Shown: positions 1 through 8,126 of the stretch, in pieces
Numbering within the stretch: position 1 is the stretch's first letter
How the letters are laid out: the number at the start of each line of letters is the position of its first letter
DNA from: Streptomyces nojiriensis
GTDB taxonomy: Bacteria > Actinomycetota > Actinomycetes > Streptomycetales > Streptomycetaceae
Reading direction: 5' to 3'
DNA: 64,000 bases
Assembly: GCF_017639205.1 (NCBI RefSeq)
Contig: NZ_CP071139.1
Span: 4,899,001-4,963,000 of the forward strand
Made by a program: the position numbers and the translations under genes
Notes under the pieces: generated by a model
Told to the model about the DNA's origin: nothing
Databases searched by the model: none
Seen by the model: only the letters and a program-made list of their open reading frames with translations

Positions 1-104
1 CCTCCCGGGTCCACCACCGGGTCGCACCGGTGACGCCCAGCGCGGGAGACCAGCCCAGGACGGCTGTCGTCGGCTTCTTCGTATCGGACGCGGGCCTCTC
101 CTGA
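1..104 (+). CDS. C-terminal fragment of a probable 2-oxoglutarate/Fe(II)-dependent oxygenase (5' truncated by window edge)
   Basis: Reading from base 3, about 33 codons are open to a TGA at 102-104. The residues contain RVHHRV followed about 14 residues later by RTAVVGFFVSD. This resembles the end of the jelly roll in 2OG-Fe(II) oxygenases, where the distal His and the 2OG-binding Arg are followed by a strand of the type S-V-x-F-F. The gene would lie 47 nt upstream of the serine hydrolase on the same strand, so the biosynthetic operon continues to the left of this window. The assignment rests on a short stretch and is tentative; the reading frame looks coding by its G/C-rich third positions. 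Confidence 0.45.
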   Translation, partial: SRVHHRVAPVTPSAGDQPRTAVVGFFVSDAGLS

Positions 105-151
105 GGAGCTCCGCCACTTCGTCCCCACTCCCAGCTCGGATTCGTGATTCA

Positions 152-1459
152 GTGACACCGCAAGCGATGATTCAGGACGCGCTCGACCAGGCGATCGTGG
201 AGGCAGGTACCAGCGGAAACATCGTGGTGCTCCTCGTCGACAAGGGACGCGAAACCCTGGTCGAATGGGGACCGGGACATGCCGGTGTCGCACCGGCGGA
301 GCAGTATTACCAGCTGGGCTCGATCTCGAAGTTCATCACCGCGGCAGCGTGTCTCGTCCTGGACGGGCAGGGATATCTGAGTCTGGACGAGCCGATGCGG
401 TTCGTCGACCACCTGATTCCCCGATATCTGGGGCACCGGGTTGCCCTCACGCCCCGCCAGGTCCTCCATCACATTACGGGCCTCAACGTACGCAGTGTTC
501 CCGGATACGCGCGCGATGAGACGGTTCCGACCCTGGCCGAGATCATCGCCGGTAAGGGCCGGTCGCCGGCGCTCGCCTTCACCGGGATTCCGACGGGCCG
601 TGTCGCCTACTGCAGCGGCGCCTTCGCGCTCCTCCAGGCCCAGCTCGGGCAGGGAGGCGACCTCGCCGGACTCCTCCCGGATGCGATCCGCGAGATTTCC
701 CCCGGTGCGGCCCTGCTGGCCGATTCGCTCGAAGGACCGGTGAACCCGTCTCTGGCAAAGGGTTTCATCCATCCGGCGATACCCGTGCCGCAGGGCTCGC
801 TCCACTACCCCGAGACATGCGCGGGCGGTCTCTGGGCACGTCCGCGGGACCTCATGACGGTACTCGTCGACATCGCGGACCACCTGCGCGGTGAGAGCGG
901 CAGCGGAACGGTGGGCAGCCGGATCCGCGGGCACCTGCTTTCCCGCCACCTCCATCCGAAGATGGCGATGTCCGCCCTGGTCGACGAGGACGGGGAAGGA
1001 CGGACGTACTACCACCACCAAGGGGCCAGCGCCGGATTCACCACCGAGTTCGCGAGCTACCCCCAGGAGGACGTGCACATCGTCGCCATGGCAACGGCCG
1101 CGGTCACTCCGCCGGAGCTGCGCACGGTCGTCAAGCAGGCGCTCGCCGCCACGTCGGTGGGCACCCCGGCAGCACCCGCGGGGGGTGTGCTGCCGTCGGA
1201 GAGCGCGACGCCGGTGGACAGCCGGACCGAGGACACCGGGAGCTATGCCGGCGACTCCCTCGGAGCCGAGGTCGTGGCGGACGTCGCCACGGTGCGCACG
1301 CAGAGCGGGTTCGAGCTGGAGCTGCGCAGGACGGCCGCCCATGTCTATGCGGTACCCGGAGAGCCGTACCCCAGATGTGTGATCGACGGAGACCGGATGC
1401 GGTTCAGCGACGGCTCCCGCCTGTACAGGCTCAGCCGCTCCTCGACCTCCGGATCCTGA
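152..1459 (+). CDS. Serine hydrolase of the beta-lactamase/esterase (class C-like) superfamily
   Basis: This is a 435-residue cytosolic-looking protein without a signal peptide. The S-x-x-K nucleophile motif is seen as SISK (Ser57, Lys60). Y-C-S (Tyr153) takes the place of the usual Y-x-N, and H-Q-G (His289) that of the K-T-G/H-x-G triad. The beta-lactamase-fold domain covers roughly residues 10-330, and a lipocalin-like or DUF3471-type tail follows to the end. Such proteins act as esterases, amidases, peptidases or transacylases more often than as true beta-lactamases. As one of the first genes of the operon it may hydrolyse or acylate a pathway intermediate. The start is GTG 152 (weak RBS); ATG 167 is an alternative. 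The next gene begins 9 nt downstream. Confidence 0.85.
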   Translation: MTPQAMIQDALDQAIVEAGTSGNIVVLLVDKGRETLVEWGPGHAGVAPAEQYYQLGSISKFITAAACLVLDGQGYLSLDEPMRFVDHLIPRYLGHRVALTPRQVLHHITGLNVRSVPGYARDETVPTLAEIIAGKGRSPALAFTGIPTGRVAYCSGAFALLQAQLGQGGDLAGLLPDAIREISPGAALLADSLEGPVNPSLAKGFIHPAIPVPQGSLHYPETCAGGLWARPRDLMTVLVDIADHLRGESGSGTVGSRIRGHLLSRHLHPKMAMSALVDEDGEGRTYYHHQGASAGFTTEFASYPQEDVHIVAMATAAVTPPELRTVVKQALAATSVGTPAAPAGGVLPSESATPVDSRTEDTGSYAGDSLGAEVVADVATVRTQSGFELELRRTAAHVYAVPGEPYPRCVIDGDRMRFSDGSRLYRLSRSSTSGS

Positions 1460-1468
1460 GAAAGGTCG

Positions 1469-2452
1469 GTGACTTCGGTGCCGGAACTCCTTGTCCTGAC
1501 CAGAATCCAGGGCGGCTGGGACCTCTTCCAGACCAGCTACGTCGAGGCTGCCCGGACGTTGAGGAGAAACCCCGGACGGCTCGCGGACCTCTGGGCCGAA
1601 CGCCGTCGTGCGGTGGCGCTGCACCCGCTCTCCGATGACCTGCGGGAGCTCTACGGCGCCCAGATCGACCGGAGCCGTGCCGCCATGGCAAGGCTGGCTC
1701 CCCCTCTGCTGCAGAGGTACGCCGATCAGGCCGTGCCGCTGATCGAGCATTCCTGGCTGCGGAGCATTCCCCTGCGGAGCAGCGCGGTCGAGGCGGCCCG
1801 GGTCGTGCTGAAGGAGCTCTCGCTCCCTGACGGGGAAGCACTGGCCACGGTCAGCAGCCCACCGGGCGGCGGTCCGGCCGGCCGGACCGCCAAGACGGCC
1901 ACCGGCTTTCGCATCCTGGCCACCGACGACGGCACCACGTCGTCCCTCGCGGTGCTCCTCCACGAGCTGGGGCACTTCCTCTACGAGGCCGATCCCGGGC
2001 CGGGGCCGACCGAGGGCATCGTGCACTACGTCGAATCCGAAGCCGCAGCGCTGGCTCTCGGGCGGGTGGGGTTCGACAGGTACCTCGCCGCGCTCCCGGA
2101 CGCCGGCGAGAGGCGGCGGCTCTGGGCCTCGTACTGCCGCACCGAAGCCTGGCTGAACCACTTCTACTTCTTGACGGAGGCCGCCGAGCTGGGCCTCTGC
2201 GAGCCGCCTCCGGGCAGGTTGGACATGCTCTACCTCCGGGACACGTACAGCAGCACGGTCGGATACCAGTTCGTGTACGCCGCGGCATCGAGCCTCATGG
2301 CCGATCGGCCGGAGCAGCTCGTCACCCGGCTCGCCCCGGCGGGCGGACCGGGCAGGGCCCGTGGACACTTCGCCCCGCCCTGGCATCCGGAACCGGCCTG
2401 GCACACCGCCGCCACCACCGCAGCAGGAGAGGAGATGACCTCCAGATGGTGA
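1469..2452 (+). CDS. HExxH zincin-like protein, possibly an M3-type metallopeptidase
   Basis: This 327-residue protein starts at GTG 1469 just after GAGAAAGG. It carries HELGH at residues 165-169 and a downstream Glu-rich segment, VESEAAAL at 188-195, which has the spacing of the third zinc ligand in M3 oligopeptidases (HExxH plus a Glu about 20-25 residues later). It is much shorter than an M3 peptidase (about 600-700 residues), so only the catalytic core seems to be kept. No signal peptide is visible. It overlaps the P450 start by 7 nt, so it belongs to the operon. Either it trims a peptide intermediate or it is a zincin recruited for another hydrolysis. The zinc site is visible; the substrate is unknown. 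Confidence 0.65.
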   Translation: MTSVPELLVLTRIQGGWDLFQTSYVEAARTLRRNPGRLADLWAERRRAVALHPLSDDLRELYGAQIDRSRAAMARLAPPLLQRYADQAVPLIEHSWLRSIPLRSSAVEAARVVLKELSLPDGEALATVSSPPGGGPAGRTAKTATGFRILATDDGTTSSLAVLLHELGHFLYEADPGPGPTEGIVHYVESEAAALALGRVGFDRYLAALPDAGERRRLWASYCRTEAWLNHFYFLTEAAELGLCEPPPGRLDMLYLRDTYSSTVGYQFVYAAASSLMADRPEQLVTRLAPAGGPGRARGHFAPPWHPEPAWHTAATTAAGEEMTSRW

Positions 2453-3609
2453 TCGATCACGTAGGACAGGACCCCCAGGACGAGGTCGCGGCGCGCTTCG
2501 CCGGCAAGATCGACCGGAGCAAGGTCGTCCAGCAGACCGCCGAAGGCGTCTGGCTGGTCCTCGGCCATCCGGAAGCGGTACAGCTCCTGAGGGACCGCAC
2601 GGTGAGCAGCATGACCAGGAAGCCCGGGCCCGGCATCTGGGAGCAGGTCTCCTCGCGCTTCTTCATGTTCAAGGACGCCCAGCAGCACATGCGGCTGCGG
2701 CGCATGGTCGGCGACTGCTTCACACCCGCCCGCCTCGCGGAGCTGAAGGCCGGCATCCGCCAGGCGACCCGTGACCGCCTGGACCGGCTCGACGAGGTCG
2801 CCTCGGCCGGGGGGCGGCAGAGCGACATCATGGAGACGGTGGCCTACCCGGTCGCGTCGGATGCCATCTGCCGTCTGCTGGGCGTGTCCCCGGTCGAGGG
2901 CGCCTTCCTCGGTGAGTGGGCCGTCTCCCTGTCCCGGCACACCAGTGACGAGCAGTTCAACCGCAGTGCCGATGAGATCCTGGCCTTCTTCCAGGAACAG
3001 CTGTCCGCCCACCGCGAGGCCCCCGGTGGATCGGGGCTGTTGCCGATCATGGCCGAGCGGGCCGCTGCCGCGGGCATCGACGACGACGAACTCCTCGCCA
3101 CCTGCATCCTGCTGCTGGTCGCGGGCTTCGAGACGAGCGCGAACTTCTTCGGGAACATGCTCCTCTCGCTGCTGTGGCGTCGCGATCGGTTCGAGCGGCT
3201 GGTGGCCGACGAGGCACTGGTCGCGCCGGCGATCGAGGAACTCCTGCGGCTGCACAGCCCGGCGCACGTGGTGATGCGCAGGACGACCGGGGACACCGTC
3301 GTCGGAGACACGGTCATACCGGCCGAGGCCCAGGTCGCCGTACTCCTGGGGCTGTGCAACCGAGATCCGCGGGTGTTCGACGATCCGGACGCGTACCGCC
3401 TCGACCGCGCCTCCAACCCCCACCTCAGCTTCTCCCAGGGCCCGCACTACTGCGTGGGCGCGTCACTGGCCAGGGTCGAGCTGGAAGCGATGCTGCGCGC
3501 GGTCCTCGACCGCCTCCCCCTGCTGTCCCTCCGCACGGAGCAACCGCTGCGCTGGTCCGGCCGCTTCCTGGGCAGGGGCCTCGACCGACTGGAGGTCCTC
3601 GCGTCATGA
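2446..3609 (+). CDS. Cytochrome P450 monooxygenase
   Basis: This soluble bacterial-type P450 has 387 residues. It shows the oxygen-activation motif AGFETS (226-231), the ExxR motif ELLR (265-268) and the haem-binding loop FSQGPHYCVG with Cys336 as the thiolate ligand. The length is typical of Streptomyces class I P450s, which receive electrons from ferredoxin; no ferredoxin gene lies beside it. It should hydroxylate or otherwise oxidise a pathway intermediate. ATG 2446 overlaps the end of the zincin gene; AGGAGAGGAG lies upstream inside that gene. The stop overlaps the aldo/keto reductase start as ATGA, indicating translational coupling. Confidence 0.95.
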   Translation: MVIDHVGQDPQDEVAARFAGKIDRSKVVQQTAEGVWLVLGHPEAVQLLRDRTVSSMTRKPGPGIWEQVSSRFFMFKDAQQHMRLRRMVGDCFTPARLAELKAGIRQATRDRLDRLDEVASAGGRQSDIMETVAYPVASDAICRLLGVSPVEGAFLGEWAVSLSRHTSDEQFNRSADEILAFFQEQLSAHREAPGGSGLLPIMAERAAAAGIDDDELLATCILLLVAGFETSANFFGNMLLSLLWRRDRFERLVADEALVAPAIEELLRLHSPAHVVMRRTTGDTVVGDTVIPAEAQVAVLLGLCNRDPRVFDDPDAYRLDRASNPHLSFSQGPHYCVGASLARVELEAMLRAVLDRLPLLSLRTEQPLRWSGRFLGRGLDRLEVLAS

Positions 3610-4469
3610 GCGCACCGAACGAAGTCACCCCCGTCCTTTCGTGGGGACCCCTGCGGCTGGGGCTGGGCGGCAACCGCCTGGCCGGACCCGACTCCTTCGG
3701 CCCGCCGCGGGACGGGAACGAGAGCCGCAAGGTCGTCCACCTCGCCTGTGACAGCGGGGTGGCCGTGATCGACACCGCCGACTGCTACGGCCCCTACTGG
3801 TCCGAGCGCATCATCGGAGAGGCGCTGAGCCGGCGCGACTCCCGGCCGCTCGTGGCCACCAAGGTGGGTGTGGTGCGTGACGCGTCCGCCGGCTGGGCCG
3901 TCGACGCACGGCCGGAGGGCCTGGCCCGGGCCGCCGAAGGCAGCCTGCGCAGGCTCAAGCTCGAAGCGGTCGATGTGCTGCAGCTGCACCACCCCTCCAC
4001 CAGGATTCCCCTGGAGGCTCAGGTCGGTGCCCTGCAGGACATACGGCGCCGCGGCCTGGCCCGTCACATCGGACTGTGCAACGTGACGCTGGAGCAGCTT
4101 CAGCGTGCCGAGCGCGAAGGGCCGATCGCCAGCGTGCAGAACCATCTGCACGCCCTGCGCATCACCCCGGACGATCTGCGCCTGGTCGCGTACTGCAAGG
4201 ACCGGGGCATCACCGTCATGGCCTACCAGCCCTTCGCCGAGGGGGCCCTGCTGGCCGAGCCGAGGATCGTGCGAGCCGCCGAACACAAGGGCGTTCCCGC
4301 TGCCCAGGTGGCCCTCGGCGTGCTGCTCGACCTCGGTGACCACGTGGTGCCGATCCCCGGATCGGGCTCGACCCGCCACGTGCGGGCCAATGTCGACGCC
4401 GTCTCGGACCACCTGGGCCTGGCCGGTCGCGTCTCCCGACCGGCATCGACCGATGGGGAGAACCTGTGA
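3606..4469 (+). CDS. Aldo/keto reductase
   Basis: This is a 287-residue NADPH-dependent oxidoreductase with the (beta/alpha)8 fold. The catalytic tetrad is recognisable: Asp56 and Tyr61 in DTADCYG, Lys86 in VATKVG and His128 in LQLHHP. Near the C-terminus IPGSGSTRH matches the cofactor-phosphate loop of the family. It resembles the AKR11/12-like proteins common in Streptomyces clusters and would reduce an aldehyde or ketone. It is coupled to the P450 by an ATGA overlap and its stop overlaps the next start. It is one of three dinucleotide-dependent enzymes in the operon, so the product probably goes through several carbonyl reductions or oxidations. Confidence 0.93.
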   Translation: MSAPNEVTPVLSWGPLRLGLGGNRLAGPDSFGPPRDGNESRKVVHLACDSGVAVIDTADCYGPYWSERIIGEALSRRDSRPLVATKVGVVRDASAGWAVDARPEGLARAAEGSLRRLKLEAVDVLQLHHPSTRIPLEAQVGALQDIRRRGLARHIGLCNVTLEQLQRAEREGPIASVQNHLHALRITPDDLRLVAYCKDRGITVMAYQPFAEGALLAEPRIVRAAEHKGVPAAQVALGVLLDLGDHVVPIPGSGSTRHVRANVDAVSDHLGLAGRVSRPASTDGENL

Positions 4470-4924
4470 TGCGACTGCCCGAACGCCCGGGGCCGCGGCC
4501 TGCCACCAGTGCCACCGTTCCGCACCAGCAGCTCACCCACAACTCCGCGTACCACGTGCAGCGACGGCTCCTGCACCGCTGCGAGGAGCTCGCCGGCGTC
4601 GAGGTGTCCGCCACCAGGGTGTCCGTCCCGGGCGCCGTCGGCCTCCACCTCACGCAGGCGGGGGAGCACGGCCGCCCGCTCGAGTTCGCGCACGCCCACC
4701 CTTCGTACGACGGCTCCTGGCACGTCAGCCTGCCGGCGGCCGAGGCCGCCTCGGTCGTCGAGGCGGGATGGGGCGAGTACCACCCGCTCGCCGGTGACCG
4801 GCTCCCCCGGGGCACCGTCCTGCTGTTCGCACCGAGGGACGCCGAAGAATCCGACGTCTGCTTCGACGTCCTGAAGAGCGCGCATGCCTTCGCTTCCCGC
4901 ACTATGAGGGGATCCCGTGACTGA
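4469..4924 (+). CDS. DUF5519 (luciferase-family) small protein
   Basis: The protein has about 151 residues and carries a pattern I associate with DUF5519, the so-called luciferase-domain family: EFAHAHPSYDGSWHVSLP, then GWGEYHPLAG and VLLFAPRD. Several conserved His/Asp residues sit in these blocks. No catalytic role is established for the family; members occur beside biosynthetic genes and elsewhere in actinobacteria, and the name luciferase is historical. GTG 4466 or ATG 4469 can both start it, with GGGGAG upstream inside the preceding gene. The end overlaps the next gene by 8 nt, so it is part of the operon. Confidence 0.75.
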   Translation: MRLPERPGPRPATSATVPHQQLTHNSAYHVQRRLLHRCEELAGVEVSATRVSVPGAVGLHLTQAGEHGRPLEFAHAHPSYDGSWHVSLPAAEAASVVEAGWGEYHPLAGDRLPRGTVLLFAPRDAEESDVCFDVLKSAHAFASRTMRGSRD

Positions 4925-5591
4925 CGACACCTTCGGTTCCGTGTGCGTGCTGGGCGCCGGCCGTTTCGGAACCGCTCTCGCCCTGCGACTGATGGACCGC
5001 GGGGTCGGCACCCGGGTCGCGGCACGCCGCACCGATGCCGGGACGCCCGGCCGCCCGGGCCCGCTGCTGGACCGGGGTGTCTTGCGGCCGACGCTCGAAG
5101 CGCTCGACGGAGCGGACATCGTGGTACTCGCGCTTCCGTTCGCCGCCGCGCTCAACCTGGCGGACAGGTTCCCCGGGTTCGCCGAGGGCCGGATCGTCGT
5201 GGATGCCACGAACCCGCTGACCGAGGAGGGCGACGGCATCGTCCTGCCTCCCGACACCTGTGGAGCGGTCGAGATCGCCCGGCGCATTCCGTACGCGCGT
5301 CTGGTCAAGGCCTTCAGCACCTGCACCACGGAAGACCTCACCTCGGACGGCACGGGGGCGCTCAATCTGGTCGCGGGGGACGACGAGCAGGCGAAGCAGA
5401 CCGTGCTGCGGCTGTCCCGTCACCTCGGCCTCGCGGCGCTCGACGCCGGCGTACTGGCCCACTGCGGTGTCCTGGAAGGGATGGCGCTCCTGCGCGAGGA
5501 GATCCGTCGGCGCAACCCGGCCGCCGCTGCTGCCCGCCGCCTGACGGGAGCTCTGCTCCCGCCCGGTACCGGGGCGGAATCCCCATGCTGA
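4917..5591 (+). CDS. NADP-binding F420-dependent oxidoreductase-like protein
   Basis: The protein has 224 residues. The N-terminal Rossmann motif VLGAGRFGTALA fits the F420-dependent NADP reductase family (PF03807-type); the segment IVVDATNPL and the ALPF block after strand 4 are also family-like. Classical enzymes pass hydride between NADPH and F420; Streptomyces makes F420, but many homologues in clusters act as dehydrogenases or imine reductases instead. The C-terminal segment is short and lacks an obvious F420-specific signature. The GTG start at 4917 overlaps the upstream gene, and the 3' end overlaps the next gene by 7 nt. It could supply reduced F420 or act directly on an intermediate. 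Confidence 0.8.
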   Translation: MTDDTFGSVCVLGAGRFGTALALRLMDRGVGTRVAARRTDAGTPGRPGPLLDRGVLRPTLEALDGADIVVLALPFAAALNLADRFPGFAEGRIVVDATNPLTEEGDGIVLPPDTCGAVEIARRIPYARLVKAFSTCTTEDLTSDGTGALNLVAGDDEQAKQTVLRLSRHLGLAALDAGVLAHCGVLEGMALLREEIRRRNPAAAAARRLTGALLPPGTGAESPC

Positions 5592-6559
5592 ACTGGGGAT
5601 TCATCGGGGCCGGCCAGGTGGCCAGGGTGGCCATGGCACCGGCTGTGCACCGGTCCCGGCTGGGTACCCTGCGGATCGCGGCCGGCAGGGAACTGCGGCG
5701 GGCCGAGCTCCTCGCCCCGCAGAAGGCGACCACCGACTACGAGGACGTGCTGGCGGACGACGCCGTGGACGTCGTGTACATCAGCCTGAGCAACGAGAGC
5801 CACGTGGCCTGGTGCGTCAAGGCGCTCCGGGCGGGGAAGCACGTGCTGTGCGAAAAGCCGCTCGCCCTGTCGACCGCGCAGGTGGACCGGATCGCGGAAG
5901 CCGCCGACCGCGCCGGGCGCACCGTCTCGGAGGCCATGTGGTACCGGTGGCACCCGCGGATGCGTTCGGCGGAACGGATCGCCGCGTCCTTGGGCCCCGG
6001 AGCGCACACCGATGCGACGTTCGCCGTGCACCGGGCGGACCACGGCAACTACCGGTGGGACCCGGCGCGGGGCGGCGGCGCGCTCCACGACCTGGGTGGC
6101 TACGTCCTGAGCGCGGTACTGGCCGTGAACGGCTGGCAGGCGCCCCGGATCGTATCGAGTGCCATGACCACCGGCCCGACCGGAATCGACACGAGCACCA
6201 CCGCATCACTGGCATGGGACAACGGCGCAACGGCCGCGGTCCACGTGTCGTTCACGGCAGAACGACCGCGTGAGGTCCTCGAGCTGCGCGGAGCCGGAGA
6301 GCAGCTCTCGCTGCCCGACTGGCCGTTCTCCGCGGTGGCCCAGGACACCGTGCACCTGGTCCACCGCGACACGTCCGGCCGGGAGACGGTGACGGCGTAC
6401 TCCGACGTCAACGCCTACCGCCTGATGGTGGACGAGTTCAATCGCGTGGCGGGCGGCGAGAGCGGCGGGCGCGACTGGACGATGCCGCTCGCCGAATCCC
6501 GTGCCGTAGCCGCGCTGTCCGAAGCCGTGGCTCGTGAAGCCTCATCCAAGGAGAACTGA
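5585..6559 (+). CDS. Gfo/Idh/MocA-family dehydrogenase
   Basis: This NAD(P)-dependent dehydrogenase has 324 residues. The N-terminal Rossmann domain begins GFIGAGQVA, and the family hallmark EKP appears in HVLCEKPLAL with the catalytic Lys. A C-terminal alpha/beta domain includes GGGALHDLGGY, which matches the substrate-pocket motif G-G-G-x-L-x-D-x-G. Relatives oxidise or reduce sugars, inositols and imines. With the aldo/keto reductase and the F420-like protein it points to a sugar-, cyclitol- or amino-acid-derived small product. It is coupled to the preceding gene by overlap, and the MFS start follows 2 nt after its stop. Confidence 0.92.
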   Translation: MLNWGFIGAGQVARVAMAPAVHRSRLGTLRIAAGRELRRAELLAPQKATTDYEDVLADDAVDVVYISLSNESHVAWCVKALRAGKHVLCEKPLALSTAQVDRIAEAADRAGRTVSEAMWYRWHPRMRSAERIAASLGPGAHTDATFAVHRADHGNYRWDPARGGGALHDLGGYVLSAVLAVNGWQAPRIVSSAMTTGPTGIDTSTTASLAWDNGATAAVHVSFTAERPREVLELRGAGEQLSLPDWPFSAVAQDTVHLVHRDTSGRETVTAYSDVNAYRLMVDEFNRVAGGESGGRDWTMPLAESRAVAALSEAVAREASSKEN

Positions 6560-6561
6560 CG

Positions 6562-7863
6562 ATGGACCCCACACCCGGCAAACGGCCCTTCCACAAGCTG
6601 TGGGCGGCCACCGCCACGTCGAACCTCTCGGACGGGGTGAGCCTGGCCGCGGCGCCCCTGCTCGCGGCCACCGTGACCCACGACCCGGCGCTGATCGCCG
6701 GCATCACCGTGGCGCAGCGGGCCCCGTGGCTGGTCCTGGCCTTCATATCCGGAGCCCTCGCGGACCGGCTGGACCGAAAGCGCGTCGCACAGGCGGCGAA
6801 CTGGATCCGCGTGGCCGGATTCGCGGCTCTCGCGGTGGCGGTCCTCGGCGATGCCGTCTCCATGCCGCTGCTCTACGCGGTCTTCTTCGCCATCGGGACG
6901 GCCGAGACGCTCTACGACAGTTCGTCGTCCGCGTGGCTCCCGACCCTGGTGGCCCCGGACGACCTGGGCCGGGCCAACGGACGGCTGCAGACCACGTTCG
7001 TCGTCTGCAACGAGTTCGTCGGACCGCCGATGGGCGGATTCCTCTTCGCCTCCGCGGCCGCGGCCCCGTTCGTGCTCGGTGCCGGCGGCTATCTGGCCGC
7101 CGTCGGCCTGCTGGCGCTGATCCCCTCGGCCGTCCGGCAGCGGCAGGAGCCGTCCGCGGAGCCCCTGACGGTGAAGGGCATCGCCGCGGACATCGCCGTC
7201 GGCGCGCGGTGGTACTGGTCGTCGCCGACGCTGCGGTCGCTGAGTGTCATCGCAGCGATGGGCAACGCCGTCAGCGCTGCCACGTACGGCATCCTCGTAC
7301 TTCTCGCCACGGACGTGCTGGGTGTCACCTCGAGCTGGTACGGCGTACTGCTCGCGGCCGGTGCCATCGGCGCGGTCATCGGCGGCCTCGTGGCCGGCAA
7401 GGTCGGCGAGTGGATGCCGCTGGGCACGCTGATCCTGCTGACGAACCTGCTGTCGGCCGGATCCACCATCGGCATGGGACTGGCGATCAGCCCGGCGGCC
7501 ACCGTCTTCTTCATGGCGCTGGACGGCTTCGTCGTCCTGATCCAGACCATCCAGGTCGTCACGCTCCGACAGCAGATCGTGCCGAACGAACTGATGGGCC
7601 GCGTCACCGCGGCCTACCGGTCCGTCGCCGTGGGCGCTTTCACCGTCGGAGGAATAGTGGGCGGCCTGGTGGCGAAGTTCTTCGGAATCCAGGCCGCCTT
7701 CTACGCCGGTGGTACCGCCATGGCGCTCACTGCCGTCGCGGTCCTGCCCGTGCTGAACAACAAGCGCCTCGCCCAGGTGAAAAAAGAGGCAGCAGATCCG
7801 GAAGAGGCTTCCGCCTCTCATTCGATGAAGGAGGATGAAAATGAAGGAATTCACTCTCGATGA
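6562..7863 (+). CDS. MFS transporter, probable product exporter
   Basis: This integral membrane protein has 433 residues and about 12 hydrophobic segments in two bundles of six. Motif A-like residues occur as GALADRLDRKRV after helix 2, and a related GGLVAGKVGE lies in the second half. It resembles the MFS_3/enterobactin-exporter-type permeases (TIGR00900-like) found in metabolite clusters. It probably exports the operon product and may give self-resistance. The start ATG 6562 has AAGGAG eight nt upstream. The last 23 nt overlap the acyl carrier protein gene, whose RBS lies within the MFS coding sequence. Confidence 0.9.
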   Translation: MDPTPGKRPFHKLWAATATSNLSDGVSLAAAPLLAATVTHDPALIAGITVAQRAPWLVLAFISGALADRLDRKRVAQAANWIRVAGFAALAVAVLGDAVSMPLLYAVFFAIGTAETLYDSSSSAWLPTLVAPDDLGRANGRLQTTFVVCNEFVGPPMGGFLFASAAAAPFVLGAGGYLAAVGLLALIPSAVRQRQEPSAEPLTVKGIAADIAVGARWYWSSPTLRSLSVIAAMGNAVSAATYGILVLLATDVLGVTSSWYGVLLAAGAIGAVIGGLVAGKVGEWMPLGTLILLTNLLSAGSTIGMGLAISPAATVFFMALDGFVVLIQTIQVVTLRQQIVPNELMGRVTAAYRSVAVGAFTVGGIVGGLVAKFFGIQAAFYAGGTAMALTAVAVLPVLNNKRLAQVKKEAADPEEASASHSMKEDENEGIHSR

Positions 7864-8104
7864 CCTGGTGCGCATCCTGCGGGAATGCGCCGACCAGGAC
7901 GTCTGGACCGAAATCGAGCTGGGCGGGGACATAGCGGACCAGGACTTCGAGAGCCTCGGGTACGACTCCCTGTCGCTGTTCAACACGCTGACACACATCG
8001 AGCATGAATTCGGAGTCGAGCTTTCGTTCGACATCGTCTATACGGCCGCGACCCCAGGGACCCTGGTGAAGGTGGTCAACGAAGCTCTTCCGAACAACGC
8101 CTAA
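7841..8104 (+). CDS. Stand-alone acyl carrier protein of type II polyketide synthase style
   Basis: This 87-residue ACP has the 4'-phosphopantetheine attachment Ser43 in LGYDSLSLF. The pattern FTLDDLVRILRECA...DFESLGYDSL matches aromatic type II PKS carrier proteins more than fatty-acid ACPs. The start is set at ATG 7841, which lies 6 nt after AAGGAGG; the upstream ATG 7835 has no room for an RBS. No ketosynthase or acyltransferase is visible, so the ACP probably carries an amino-acyl, malonyl or malonamyl group for a tailoring step, or serves enzymes outside the window. The amidotransferase gene follows 22 nt downstream, a pairing that recalls malonamate starter formation by OxyD-type enzymes (inference). 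Confidence 0.92.
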   Translation: MKEFTLDDLVRILRECADQDVWTEIELGGDIADQDFESLGYDSLSLFNTLTHIEHEFGVELSFDIVYTAATPGTLVKVVNEALPNNA

Positions 8105-8126
8105 AAGAGAAAGGGGGGTCGGGGAA

